A DNA stretch of 64,000 nt from Roseateles sp049532965 (GTDB taxonomy: Bacteria; Pseudomonadota; Gammaproteobacteria; Burkholderiales; Burkholderiaceae_C): assembly GCF_049532965.1 (NCBI RefSeq), contig NZ_CP186694.1:5580001-5644000 (forward strand), in the 5' to 3' direction. A program made the position numbers and the translations under genes. Every line of letters begins with the position of its first letter. The stretch's first letter is position 1. Shown piece after piece: positions 51,990-61,108 of this stretch. The notes beneath the pieces were generated by a model, which was not told the origin of the DNA, ran no database searches, and saw nothing but the letters and a program-made list of their open reading frames with translations.

Positions 51990-52652
51990 ATGGACCTCCC
52001 GTCGTTGCTTTCCCTGGCCGAGATGGCTTGGCCGGTGCTGTTGAAGGGCACCGGCTACACGCTGCTGTTCGCGGTGATGGCGATGATCTTCGGCCTGCCG
52101 CTGGCGGCGCTGATCACGCTGGTGCGGGTGCTGCGCCTGCCGGTCGTCGACAGGCTGATGGCCATCTATGTGAGCGCCATGCGCGGCACGCCCCTGCTGG
52201 TGCAGGTGTTCATCGTCTATTACGGCCTGCCCAGCATCGGGATCGAGTTCTCGCCGCTGGTCGCCGGCGTGCTGACCTTGACGCTGAACGTCGCGGCCTA
52301 CATGAGCGAGACCCTGCGTGGCGCGATCGGCGCGGTGGAGCAGGGGCAGTGGCTGGCGGGCACCTCGCTGGGGCTGAGCCGGCGCCAGACGCTGCGCTAC
52401 GTGATCGGGCCGCAGGCGCTGCGGGCGGCGGTGCCGAGCCTCTCCAACAGCCTGATCTCGCTGATCAAGGACACCTCGCTGGTGTCGGTGATCGCGGTGA
52501 CCGAGCTGATGCTGGCCACCAAGGAACTGATCTCCACGACCTTCCAACCCTTTCCGCTCTACATGGCGGCGGCGGCCATCTACTGGGTGCTGAGCTTCGC
52601 CTTCGAGCAGGTGCAGCGGTGGATGGAGAAGCGGATGGCCTATCCGCATTGA
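51990..52652 (+). CDS. Polar amino-acid ABC transporter permease
   Basis: A 220-residue permease of the HisM/GlnP/TcyL type. The N-terminal signature LLKGTGYTLLFAVMAMIFG and YVSAMRGTPLLVQVFIVYYGLP are present. The cytoplasmic EAA loop SETLRGAIGAVEQGQWLAGTSLGLSRRQTLRYVIGPQALR contacts the ATPase. The start ATG at 51990 was chosen on homology; an ATG at 51939 adds an unlikely basic leader. Neither a binding protein nor an ATPase flanks it. The binding protein at 38449-39240 could be its partner. Confidence 0.92.
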   Translation: MDLPSLLSLAEMAWPVLLKGTGYTLLFAVMAMIFGLPLAALITLVRVLRLPVVDRLMAIYVSAMRGTPLLVQVFIVYYGLPSIGIEFSPLVAGVLTLTLNVAAYMSETLRGAIGAVEQGQWLAGTSLGLSRRQTLRYVIGPQALRAAVPSLSNSLISLIKDTSLVSVIAVTELMLATKELISTTFQPFPLYMAAAAIYWVLSFAFEQVQRWMEKRMAYPH

Positions 52653-52752
52653 CTGCAGGGTCCCGCGGCGCTCACGCCAAGCCCCCACGCGCCGAGGTGG
52701 GACGGGCGCCCATCGCCCGGCGCTTGCCCGCGAGCCGCGATAGTTGCCTCCC

Positions 52753-53679
52753 ATGAGCGCCGCCCCGATGACCGATACGCCCTCCCATCTCTCCACGCAC
52801 CTGCGCCTGGTCGGCATGGCCGTGCTGTGGGGCGCGTCGTGGCCGTGGGGCCGGGTGCTGGCGCAGTCGATGCCGCCGCTCGCGGCGGCCGCCTGCCGCT
52901 TCCTCATCGCCGGCGCGATCCTGATGCTGTGGCTCCAGCGCACCGGCCGGCTGTCGGCGCTGCGCACGTGGAATGCGCGCCGCTGGGGCGGCATGGTGGT
53001 GGCGGCGAGCTTCGGCGTCTTCGGTTACGCCACCTTCTTCATGAGCGGGCTCAAGCATGTGCCGGCGGGCAAGGGGGCCCTGGTGATCACGCTGAACCCG
53101 GTGATCACCTTGCTGCTGGCGGCGTGGATCTTCCATGAGCGCCTGAACAAGCGCATCGGCCTGGGAATGGCGATGGCGGCGATCGGTGCGGCGGTGGTGA
53201 TCACGAAAGGCGAGCCCTGGCACGTCTTCGACGGCCGCGTCGGGATCGGCGAGCTGCTGCTGCTGGGCTGCGTCGCGTGCTGGGTGGCTTACACGCTGAT
53301 CGGCCGCAAGGTGATGGCGGGTGTCGACGCGCTGACGACCACCGCGGTGACCGCGGCGATCGGCGCGCTGATGCTGGCGGCGCTGACGCTGGCGGTCGAC
53401 GGCACCGCCGGCATGGCCGGCGTGCTGGCGGCGCCGCCCAAGGCGTGGCTCTGCATGGCGGGCATCGCGGTCGGGTCGACGGCACTCGCCTACGCCTGGT
53501 ACTTCGACGGCGTGAAGGCGCTGGGCGCCGGCGCGGCGTCCGGCTACATCACGCTGGTGCCGGTGTTCGGCGTGGTGTTCGCGGCGCTGTGGCTGGGCGA
53601 GGTCGTCGATGCGTCGCTGCTCGTCGGCGGCACGATGGCGATCGCCGGCACGGCGCTGATGAACCTCGGCCGGCGCTGA
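52753..53679 (+). CDS. EamA/DMT-family exporter
   Basis: A 308-residue membrane protein with about ten helices in two EamA repeats. GMAVLWGASWPWGRVLAQSMPPLAAAACRFLIAGAIL opens the first; LLLGCVACWVAYTLIGRKVM opens the second. Helix ends such as HVPAGKGALVITLNPVITLLLAAWIFHERL and GYITLVPVFGVVFAALWLGEVVDASLLVGGTMAIAG are typical. These usually export amino acids or metabolites. The start at the ATG at 52753 is preferred over a TTG 9 bp upstream. Confidence 0.92.
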   Translation: MSAAPMTDTPSHLSTHLRLVGMAVLWGASWPWGRVLAQSMPPLAAAACRFLIAGAILMLWLQRTGRLSALRTWNARRWGGMVVAASFGVFGYATFFMSGLKHVPAGKGALVITLNPVITLLLAAWIFHERLNKRIGLGMAMAAIGAAVVITKGEPWHVFDGRVGIGELLLLGCVACWVAYTLIGRKVMAGVDALTTTAVTAAIGALMLAALTLAVDGTAGMAGVLAAPPKAWLCMAGIAVGSTALAYAWYFDGVKALGAGAASGYITLVPVFGVVFAALWLGEVVDASLLVGGTMAIAGTALMNLGRR

Positions 53680-53685
53680 GCCGCC

Positions 53686-53904
53686 TTACTTGCGGCCCGC
53701 GCCGAGCAGCACGAGGCCGCCGACCGCGATCGCGGCGACGCCGGCCCACACCGGCACGTTGACGCGCTTGGTCTGCTCGACCTTCAGCTCGATCGGGCCG
53801 AGCTTGGCGGCGGTGTCCTTCTCGGTGTACGAGAACCCGCCGTAGACGAGGCCCAGCACGCCGGCAACGATCAGGATCACGGCGAAGATTCGAATGGCAC
53901 CCAT
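53686..53904 (-). CDS. DUF3185 small membrane protein
   Basis: A 72-residue protein with two hydrophobic helices (IRIFAVILIVAGVLGLVYGGFSYT and VPVWAGVAAIAVGGLVLLGAG) around the soluble stretch KLGPIELKVEQTKRVNVP, the pattern of DUF3185. It is a conserved proteobacterial membrane protein of unknown role. It stops 6 bp from the convergent EamA gene. Confidence 0.85.
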   Translation of the reverse strand: MGAIRIFAVILIVAGVLGLVYGGFSYTEKDTAAKLGPIELKVEQTKRVNVPVWAGVAAIAVGGLVLLGAGRK

Positions 53905-54125
53905 GGCGTCCTCCAGTCAGGTCGGGTCGTTGTGATTTCGTGTCGATGCGATCCGCCGCGCGCCATCCTGCGAAGGAGGGACGCCGGGCGGCGGGGTCGC
54001 CCATTGGAACGCATTTGTGGGCGGGCGCACGTAGGACGACACCGCATCCCTGACCGACGGTCCGAAGCGGAGAAAGTGGGGACGTCCGTCCCGTGGCGCT
54101 CCGGCGGCGAGGCGAGAATGCGCCG

Positions 54126-54809
54126 ATGCATCCGCTCCGCGTCCTGGCGCTGACGCGCCGCCATCCGTCCGCCATCCTGCTGATCGTGCAGCTCATCGGG
54201 CTGCTGCTGTATCCGCTGCTCGAATCGAGCCGCTCGGCGCCGCTGGCGCTGGGGGCGTTCGGCGTGGTGGTGCTGGTCTTCACCACGCGCATGGTGCGCA
54301 GCACGCCGGGCCTGACCTGGCTGAGCGTGACGATCGCGCTGCCCGCGGTGGCGCTGCTGATGCTGCAGGCGTTCTGGGACATGGAGGAACTGCTGCCCTG
54401 GTCCTCCGGGCTGGAGGCGCTCTTCTACTTCTATGCCGCGGCCAGCCTGATCGCCTACATGATGCGCGACTGGCATGCGACCACCGACGAACTCTTCGCC
54501 GCGGGCGCGACCTTCACCTTGCTGGCCTGGGGCTTCGCCCATGTGTTCGTGGTCGTGCAGGCGGTGCATCCGGGCAGCTTCTCGGCGGCGGTCGATCCGC
54601 AGTCGCCGCGCACCTGGACCGAGTTGATGTTCCTCAGCTTCGCGCTGCTGTCGAGCACCGGCATCGGCGACGTCATCCCGGTGCGGCCCCTGGCGCGGGC
54701 GATCACGACGATCGAGATGTTCGTCGGCGTGATGTACCTCGCGGCGGTGGTGTCGCGGCTGATCGGGCTGACGCTGATCCGGCGGCGGGAGTTGTCGGAG
54801 CTCGACTGA
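54126..54809 (+). CDS. Ion-channel-type membrane protein
   Basis: A 227-residue protein with about six hydrophobic segments. Near the C terminus, between two helices, lies MFLSFALLSSTGIGDVIPVRP, a potassium-channel-like pore loop with STGIGD in place of the usual T(V/I)GYGD. The last helix is MFVGVMYLAAVVSRLIGL. It resembles the small bacterial two-transmembrane-pore ion channel family; altered filter residues make selectivity uncertain. It is a single gene. Confidence 0.75.
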   Translation: MHPLRVLALTRRHPSAILLIVQLIGLLLYPLLESSRSAPLALGAFGVVVLVFTTRMVRSTPGLTWLSVTIALPAVALLMLQAFWDMEELLPWSSGLEALFYFYAAASLIAYMMRDWHATTDELFAAGATFTLLAWGFAHVFVVVQAVHPGSFSAAVDPQSPRTWTELMFLSFALLSSTGIGDVIPVRPLARAITTIEMFVGVMYLAAVVSRLIGLTLIRRRELSELD

Positions 54810-54964
54810 CGCGCCGGACCAGGACGCCGGAGGTCCGCCGAGGCGACGGTCTTGCGAACCGTCAAGGTTTTCCGCCGGACGGCGCGGGGAGCGCGCGGCG
54901 CGGCCGGCGTGGCGCCTATCGTCGCCGCCTTTCACCACGCTTCACGGCGATCAGGGAGGCGGCG

Positions 54965-55717
54965 ATGCCGATCGAACTCTTCAGCGGCGGCGGCCATCGC
55001 TGCCTGATGTTCAGCGACTTCGGCCATGACGACGCGGTGCAGGCCAACCAGTTCCTGATCGTCGACGGCAACACCGGCGCGGTCATCGATCCGGGCGGCA
55101 ACCTCGCCTACAACGAGCTGTATGTCGGCATGACGGGATGCTTTCCGCCGCACCGGCTGTCGGCGATCGTGGCGTCGCATGCGGATCCGGACATCATCGC
55201 GTCGCTCGACCGGTGGATGACGGCGACCGAGGCGCCGGTCTACATCTCGACGATCTGGGAGCGCTTCATCCCGCACTTCTGCAAGCCGGGCAAGACGGCG
55301 GGCCGCGTGATCGGCATCCCCGACCGGGGCATGCGCCTGCGGGTCGGCGGCAGTGAGCTCGTCGCGCTGCCGGCGCACTTCATGCATTCGGAAGGGAACT
55401 TCCAGTTCTGGGATCCGGCGAGCGGGATCCTGTTCTCCGGCGACCTGGGCGTGTCGATCGGCGTCGACCCTGGCAAGCCGATCACGGCCCTTGCGCCGCA
55501 CATCGCGTCCATGGAGGCGTTCCACCGGCGCTACATGGTCAGCGGGAAGGTGCTGAGGCTGTGGGCCGACATGGTCCGTCCGCTGCCGATCCGGATGATC
55601 GTTCCGCAGCATGGCGCGCCGCTTGTCGGGGACGCCGTGGGGCAGTTCATCGAGTGGGTCGGCACGTTGAGCTGCGGTGTGGACCTCGTGACGCAGCGCG
55701 ACTACGCGATGCCGTGA
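54965..55717 (+). CDS. Metallo-beta-lactamase-fold protein (ODP/FprA-like)
   Basis: A 250-residue MBL-fold protein. It has NQFLIVDGNTGAVIDPGGN, the metal motif SHADPDIIASLDRW (H-x-D-x-D in place of HxHxDH), a ligand histidine in PAHFMHSEGNFQFWDPASGILFSGDLG and PQHGAPL near the end. The pattern matches the oxygen-binding diiron (ODP, flavodiiron-type) branch, not hydrolytic lactamases. No flavodoxin domain is attached. It may sense or reduce O2 or NO. It is a single gene. Confidence 0.85.
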   Translation: MPIELFSGGGHRCLMFSDFGHDDAVQANQFLIVDGNTGAVIDPGGNLAYNELYVGMTGCFPPHRLSAIVASHADPDIIASLDRWMTATEAPVYISTIWERFIPHFCKPGKTAGRVIGIPDRGMRLRVGGSELVALPAHFMHSEGNFQFWDPASGILFSGDLGVSIGVDPGKPITALAPHIASMEAFHRRYMVSGKVLRLWADMVRPLPIRMIVPQHGAPLVGDAVGQFIEWVGTLSCGVDLVTQRDYAMP

Positions 55718-55797
55718 GCAGAGCCAGGCGGGCGGCGCTGCCTCCTTGCGGCGATTCGTGTGTGCGCCGTCTGGATCGCCGGGCGGTGCGCGAGTCC

Positions 55798-56898
55798 TCA
55801 GGACTTGGTGGGAGGTTCGTCGCGGCGGAGCAGCTTGTCGACGACCGGGCTGTCCGCGGCGCGGGTGGTCAGGTCCCGGGCCCACGCGAAGCCTTTCTTC
55901 GCCACGTCCACGGCCTGGGAGGCGGCTTCCGCCGTGGTGTTGCGGAGCTGCTCGGCCGACGGCAGTCGCTCCTGCGTCCAGGAGGCCGCCTTCTTTGCCG
56001 CCTCGGCGGCCTGTTGCGCCGCTTCCTCGGCCTGGGCGCGGACCTGGTCGATGGACGGCAGCCGCTGCTGCGTCCAGTCGGCGGCGTCGACCAGCACCGT
56101 CTTCACCTGCCCGGCCGCGCCGCCGGCGACGGACATCGTCTGGTTCCAGCGCTTGGACAGCTCGCCGGCCGGGGCGGTGGCGAGCAGCCGCACGACGGTT
56201 TCGAGCGCGTCGGACTCGGCGGGCGTCAAGGGGCCGCCGGCTTCCAGCATGCCGCGCATGAAGACGCCGAGGTCCTTGGCGATCGTGGCGTGGTTGCAGT
56301 CGGGATTCAGGTGGAGGAACTCGGCGCCTTCGGCGGCCATCGCCTCCAGGTCGCTGCCGCCCAGGCGCGCTTCGACCGCGGCCACCGATTGCTCGACGAA
56401 CGCGCGGTTCAGTCCCCAGTCGGCGATCAGGTGGTCGATCAGGTACTGGCGCTCGGCCGGCTCGATGGCGCCATCGACGGCGGCCAGGCGCAGGGACAGC
56501 GGCGCGATCAGGTCGAACAGCGCGAGCCCGAGCGTGTCGAGGGGGGTGTTCAGGTACTTGGGGATCTCGATGACCCGGTCACCCTTGGTGCTGCTGAGCA
56601 GGCGGTACATGCCGTAGCAGGCGCCGCCCGAGGCGAGGGCGGCCAGGGCCACCCAGCCGATGGGGGTGGCGGATGCGCCGAGCAGCGAGGCGACCATGCC
56701 GGTCTTGGCGACTGCCGCACCGGCACCGGCGGCGCCGAGGACATCCCAGACCTCCCGGCCGCGGTTGATCATGCGCAGCGAGGCGTAGGCCGCTTCGCCA
56801 ATGGCGAGCTTGGCCTTGAAACGCAACGGATCGGCAACGACCTGGTCGACGCCCTTGAGTTCGGGCGGGGGCAGCAGCAGAGGCACGGATGCGGACAT
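55798..56898 (-). CDS. TerB-like helical protein with glycine-rich membrane segment
   Basis: A 366-residue protein. A Gly/Ala-rich hydrophobic stretch (about residues 53-100) precedes a TerB/DjlA-like helical domain (PLSLRLAAVDGAIEPAERQYLIDHLIADWGLN, residues about 130-215). The C-terminal third contains two amphipathic repeats beginning WTQQRLPS and WTQERLPS, followed by Ala-rich coiled coil. It is probably membrane-associated and stress-related; the function is unknown. It is a single gene. Confidence 0.7.
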   Translation of the reverse strand: MSASVPLLLPPPELKGVDQVVADPLRFKAKLAIGEAAYASLRMINRGREVWDVLGAAGAGAAVAKTGMVASLLGASATPIGWVALAALASGGACYGMYRLLSSTKGDRVIEIPKYLNTPLDTLGLALFDLIAPLSLRLAAVDGAIEPAERQYLIDHLIADWGLNRAFVEQSVAAVEARLGGSDLEAMAAEGAEFLHLNPDCNHATIAKDLGVFMRGMLEAGGPLTPAESDALETVVRLLATAPAGELSKRWNQTMSVAGGAAGQVKTVLVDAADWTQQRLPSIDQVRAQAEEAAQQAAEAAKKAASWTQERLPSAEQLRNTTAEAASQAVDVAKKGFAWARDLTTRAADSPVVDKLLRRDEPPTKS

Positions 56899-57061
56899 GC
56901 GGGACGGCTCCAGACGAATGGAGCGAGTCTAGCGAAGCCGAACGCTTCGCTCCCGGATTACGCCTGACAAGACGATGTATGGCCGCAGCAACACCGCTTG
57001 CGTGCGGTGTGCCCGGGTGTGGCTAGCATCGTTGGCGTTCGGTGAGGCACTCGGAGGGTGG

Positions 57062-59209
57062 ATGAATCGACCTCATGTTTTGACGGCCGCAGCGGAAGTC
57101 GTGAACTACTTGGACGCCGTCGTCGCGGCGAGTGATGGCGACCGCGAAGCGCTTGGCTTCTTTCCGGCGTCCGTCTATGCGGGGTACTGCCGCAAGGAAC
57201 AGCTCTTTGTTCTCGTGAACGAGGCGGACGGCGCTCCACGCTATGCGGGCCATCTGCTGTTTGACCTCACGTTCCCGAAGGCGCACGTCCGTCAGATCCA
57301 CGTTGCGCCTAGTTGCCGCCGTCAGCGGGCCGGAGCCGCTCTCCTGAATTCACTGAAGGAGCATCTGACGGCCCTGGGTTTCATCTCCATCCACGCGCGT
57401 GTCGCGGAGGACTTGATTGATGCCAATCGATTCTGGAATTCCCAGGGCTTTTACCCCCAACGCATTGTCGAAGGCGGTAGTCGGCGCAACCGGATGATCG
57501 TCGTCCGGGCTCATGAACTGGATTCGCCTCAGCTGTTCGCAGGCAGCGGAATCACGGCGGAGGATCCGCTTGGACTCGATGTCGACGTGCAGCGCGCGAT
57601 CCCCCTTTATCTGCTTGATCTCAACGTTCTTTTCGACCTCGGTCCCAGGCGCGAACGCCACCCGCTCGCCATGGATGTCTTCCGGGCCGAGCGGATGCAA
57701 AGCTGCTTTCTGGCCATCAGCGCCGAGATCGAGGCGGAGTTGCGGCGAACCGCGCGAGACACCAAGACCGACCCCATGCTCTCGCTCGCGGCCACGCTGG
57801 CACGATTTCCACTGCCGGACGGCGAGGTGTTGGAGCGCTTGTTGCCGCAACTGGGACGGATTGTGTTCCCCGAGCGGGAGAAGGCCGGCAGTCTCAACGT
57901 CAATGACCTGTCGGACCTGAAGCACTTGGCCACGGCCATTCACCGCGGTTTGCGAGGACTTATCACCAACGACACCGCGGTGCTGGCGAGCGCTCCGGCG
58001 CTCAACAGGGCCTTTGGCCTGGATGTCCTGTCCCCGATGCTCTTTCAGGCCTCGCTGACCGAACATGAGGTTCCCGTCATGCATGCGGCGCCTGTGGGGC
58101 TGATCTGTGTTGAGTTGGCGACCGGAGAGGACGCGGAAGAGATCGGGGCGCTGCTCACGACGCTTGAGGTGGGGCTGTCCGATCAGGTCCGGCAGTGGGC
58201 CGCTATCGACGACGGAAGCACCGCTTGCGCCCGTCTTGTTGCGCGCGTTGACGGAGCGGTCCTCGGCTATCTCGCATGGCCAGCAAGCGCGGATTCGGCA
58301 AACATCCGGGCACACGTGGCGGTGCGCGAGGACCTCCCCGGCGCCGCCTTGGCCGCACAGGCACTGCTTCAGCGTCTCAGTGACAGCGTGCCGCTCGGGG
58401 CGGTGGCACAGATCCACGTGAGTTGTCCCCGGCGGCAAGCGGTGCTGCGCGAGGTGGCGACTTCGCAAGGATTCACCGCATCGCCTGCTTCGGCCACGGA
58501 CTTACGAAAGGTCGTCGTCAAGCGACATGTGCTGGCAAGGACGTGGAAGATCGCGCGCGAATCGCTGTTGGCAGTGGCCGAGCTGCAACTTCCCGAAGTC
58601 CCGCCTACGTTCCGACACGCGGACCAGCAACTGCCCGTGCTTCGCCCGGACGGTGAACGAGTGCATCTGTCGATCTTTCAGTTGGAGAGCCTCTTTTCGC
58701 CAGCCCTGTTCTGTCTCAGCGGGCGTGGTGGGGTCCTCGTGCCCATCCAACGCCGTTTCGAAGAGCTGCTGATCGCTCAGTCGCCGCAGGGATCGTTTCT
58801 ACCGCTGAACAAGGCTCAACTGAGTCATCAACGCCGATACTTGAGCAGTCCCAGGACGCTCAAGAGCTTCGAGCGTGGTGACCTCATGTTTCTCTACGAA
58901 TCGATGAAGGGCGGCGGATCGGGCTCTGTTGTCGCGGTGGGGCGCGTGTTGCAGGCATTCCATCGCGATGCGCGCAGCCTCGATGACGACACCCTCTCCG
59001 GATCCATCTTCACGGAGGCTCAGCTATCCGAGATTGGTAACTCGGCGACGAAGACCATCACCGTCTTCGACAATGTCCTTCGTTTGCCGAATCCGGTGAG
59101 GATGACGGACCTGAAAGCCATGGGGTGTGGCACTCCACAGCAACTTCTGACAGCGCAACGTCTTTCGCTGGAACAGGTCCAGACAATATTGGAGAAGGGA
59201 TTTCAATGA
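57062..59209 (+). CDS. GNAT-PIN-GNAT-EVE/ASCH-like multidomain protein
   Basis: A 715-residue fusion. Residues 1-155 form a GNAT acetyltransferase with acetyl-CoA loop VRQIHVAPSCRRQRAGAALL. About 178-320 is a PIN RNase-like domain with acidic residues in LYLLDLNVLFDL, EIEAELRR, LSDLKHLATA and GLITND. About 345-500 looks like a second GNAT (IRAHVAVREDLPGAALAAQALLQRLSD). About 550-700 resembles an EVE/ASCH-type beta domain (SFERGDLMFLYESMKGGGSGSVVAVGRV). The start follows GGAGG. It overlaps the next ASCH gene by 4 bp. It is probably an RNA-targeting or toxin-like enzyme; the function is not established. Confidence 0.82.
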   Translation: MNRPHVLTAAAEVVNYLDAVVAASDGDREALGFFPASVYAGYCRKEQLFVLVNEADGAPRYAGHLLFDLTFPKAHVRQIHVAPSCRRQRAGAALLNSLKEHLTALGFISIHARVAEDLIDANRFWNSQGFYPQRIVEGGSRRNRMIVVRAHELDSPQLFAGSGITAEDPLGLDVDVQRAIPLYLLDLNVLFDLGPRRERHPLAMDVFRAERMQSCFLAISAEIEAELRRTARDTKTDPMLSLAATLARFPLPDGEVLERLLPQLGRIVFPEREKAGSLNVNDLSDLKHLATAIHRGLRGLITNDTAVLASAPALNRAFGLDVLSPMLFQASLTEHEVPVMHAAPVGLICVELATGEDAEEIGALLTTLEVGLSDQVRQWAAIDDGSTACARLVARVDGAVLGYLAWPASADSANIRAHVAVREDLPGAALAAQALLQRLSDSVPLGAVAQIHVSCPRRQAVLREVATSQGFTASPASATDLRKVVVKRHVLARTWKIARESLLAVAELQLPEVPPTFRHADQQLPVLRPDGERVHLSIFQLESLFSPALFCLSGRGGVLVPIQRRFEELLIAQSPQGSFLPLNKAQLSHQRRYLSSPRTLKSFERGDLMFLYESMKGGGSGSVVAVGRVLQAFHRDARSLDDDTLSGSIFTEAQLSEIGNSATKTITVFDNVLRLPNPVRMTDLKAMGCGTPQQLLTAQRLSLEQVQTILEKGFQ

Positions 59210-59682
59210 CGCAGCACGTCCTCATTTCACTTGAAGAGCGACACGCCAACAATATCCTCGCCGGGATCAAGACGGTTGAGCTTCGCCGCCGGTCGATGCA
59301 TGTCGCGCCGGGCACACTCGTGTGGATCTATGTCAAGAAGCCGGTGGGTGGTGTGGTCGGATTCGCGATAGCCGGAGAACGCTATGCGGCGACACCGGAC
59401 ACTGTCTGGCGCAAGTTTGGTCCAGTCTCGGGGCTGGCCCGGAAGGAGTTCATGGAGTACTTCGTCGGCTGCAAGGAGGCTTCAGCGATGCCGCTTGGCG
59501 CACCGATGCGGCTGCCTCGTTCGGTCGGTCTCGAAGAGCTGAGGGAGAACGTGCCGGGTTTTCATCCCCCCCAGTTCTACGCGCGCGTCGATGAGGAGTC
59601 CCCGCTTCGAAACCTGCTGACAGCGCGCTTACCCAGGCGTCATGCAGCGTCCCGCCTCACGCGCCATCTCGTCATGAACTGA
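59206..59682 (+). CDS. ASCH-domain protein
   Basis: A 158-residue protein. MTQHVLISLEERHANNILAGIKTVELRRRSM is the ASCH signature (the loop with E-L-R-R), followed by PGTLVWIYVKKPVGGVVGFAIAG and a helix ending in SGLARKEFMEYFVG. ASCH domains bind RNA or modified nucleobases. The start ATG is within the stop of the fusion gene (ATGA), so the two are translated together and probably act together. Confidence 0.88.
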   Translation: MTQHVLISLEERHANNILAGIKTVELRRRSMHVAPGTLVWIYVKKPVGGVVGFAIAGERYAATPDTVWRKFGPVSGLARKEFMEYFVGCKEASAMPLGAPMRLPRSVGLEELRENVPGFHPPQFYARVDEESPLRNLLTARLPRRHAASRLTRHLVMN

Positions 59683-59725
59683 GCGGGACCCCTGACGGCA
59701 GGCGTCCCGCTGCCAAGCCCGCCGC

Positions 59726-60904
59726 TCAGCGCTTCACATACGCATCGATCGCCTTGCGGGCCAGGAAGGACTGGTCGCTGAACAGGCCATCCATGCCGAT
59801 CTTCAGGAAGGCCTCGATCTGGCCCGCCATGTCGCCGATCGCCGCTGGATCGGCGCTGCTGTCGAACTCGTTGGGCAGGAAGTTGTTTTCCGCGCGGAAG
59901 GTCCAGCCATGGACGATCAGCCCCGCCGCGTGCGCATCCTTCACCAACGTCGTCGGCGTGCCCAGGCGGCCCGCCACCAGCGGAATCATCAGGTTGGTAT
60001 TCGCGCCGACGCCCTTCGCGTAGCTCGAGATCTCCGCCAGGCCCGCCGGCTTCGCCAGATCCGCATACGTCCGCTTGTCACCGCTCAGCGTGAAGTCGTA
60101 CGGCTGCCCGGAGGCGCTCAGCAGTTGCACCAGCGGCACGCGCGTCATGCGGTTGAGCTTGCGCAGGTTGCCCACCTCGAAGGACTGGATGAACACCGGT
60201 GAATCCGGGCTGCGGTAGCCGTGCTTGTGGAGCGCGCGCACCAGCGGCTCCTCCAGCGGCTTGCCAATGCCGGCAAAGTAGCTCGGGTGCTTGGTCTCCG
60301 GATACACGCCGATCGGCTTGATCTTCCGGCCATGGCCCCAGCGGCCATCCTTCGATTCCCGCGCTTCCTGCAGGCGCCGCTCGTTGGCCTGCTGCACCAG
60401 CTGCAGCACTTCCTCGAAGGTCGGGACCTCGAACATGTCGTTGAAGCGCGCATTGGCCGGCCGGATCTGCGGAATGCGCTCGCGGGCGTGCAGCGTCTTG
60501 AGTTCGGCGAGCGTGAAGTCCTCGGTGAACCAACCCGTGATGGACACGCCGTCGATGAGCTTCGTCGCCTTGCGGGACGCGAACTCCGGTCGCTCGGCGA
60601 CATCCGTCGTCGCCTCGCGCACCGAACCGTCCGCATTGAGGATCGCGATGGCGTTCTCGTGCCGCGCGACCAGCACGCCATCCTTTGTGATCACGAGGTC
60701 CGGCTCGACATAGTCCGCGCCCTGCTCGATCGCGAGCCAGTACGCGGCCAGCGTGTGCTCCGGCAGGTAGCCGCTCGCGCCGCGGTGCGCGATCAGCAGC
60801 GGTTCCTTGGCGCGCGGGGCGTGGGGCCAGTCGTGGGCGGAAGCGCCGGTCGCCAGCGTGCAGGCGGCAAGGGTGGCGAGGACGGCGGTGCGAAGCAGCT
60901 TCAT
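59726..60904 (-). CDS. glpQ: Periplasmic glycerophosphodiester phosphodiesterase
   Basis: A 392-residue enzyme with a signal peptide (MKLLRTAVLATLAACTLATGASA). LLIAHRGASGYLPEHTLAAYWLAIEQGADYVEPDLVITKDGVLVARHE contains the HRG...E...E-D active-site residues of the GDPD TIM barrel, and GVYPETKHPSYF and VHGWTFRAENNF are GlpQ-type motifs. It hydrolyses glycerophosphodiesters to glycerol 3-phosphate. The ATG follows AAGGAG with 8-nt spacing. It converges with the ASCH gene. Confidence 0.95.
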   Translation of the reverse strand: MKLLRTAVLATLAACTLATGASAHDWPHAPRAKEPLLIAHRGASGYLPEHTLAAYWLAIEQGADYVEPDLVITKDGVLVARHENAIAILNADGSVREATTDVAERPEFASRKATKLIDGVSITGWFTEDFTLAELKTLHARERIPQIRPANARFNDMFEVPTFEEVLQLVQQANERRLQEARESKDGRWGHGRKIKPIGVYPETKHPSYFAGIGKPLEEPLVRALHKHGYRSPDSPVFIQSFEVGNLRKLNRMTRVPLVQLLSASGQPYDFTLSGDKRTYADLAKPAGLAEISSYAKGVGANTNLMIPLVAGRLGTPTTLVKDAHAAGLIVHGWTFRAENNFLPNEFDSSADPAAIGDMAGQIEAFLKIGMDGLFSDQSFLARKAIDAYVKR

Positions 60905-61108
60905 TCGGAACTCTCCTTCGAGCGGAGGAATGGTCGTTCGGGGCGGTCGTGCTGGCGCTCGTCGGAGCGCCGTGACGGCCGCGTCGGAAACACGTGAGGC
61001 CGTGAGGCGCCCGAAGGGTAGGGCCCGTCGAATGAAGTTTTGATGATGGCGCCGCGCGCTCGCGTCCCTTGAAACAGGTCTTACATCCGGACTCGCTCGC
61101 CTCCGGGC

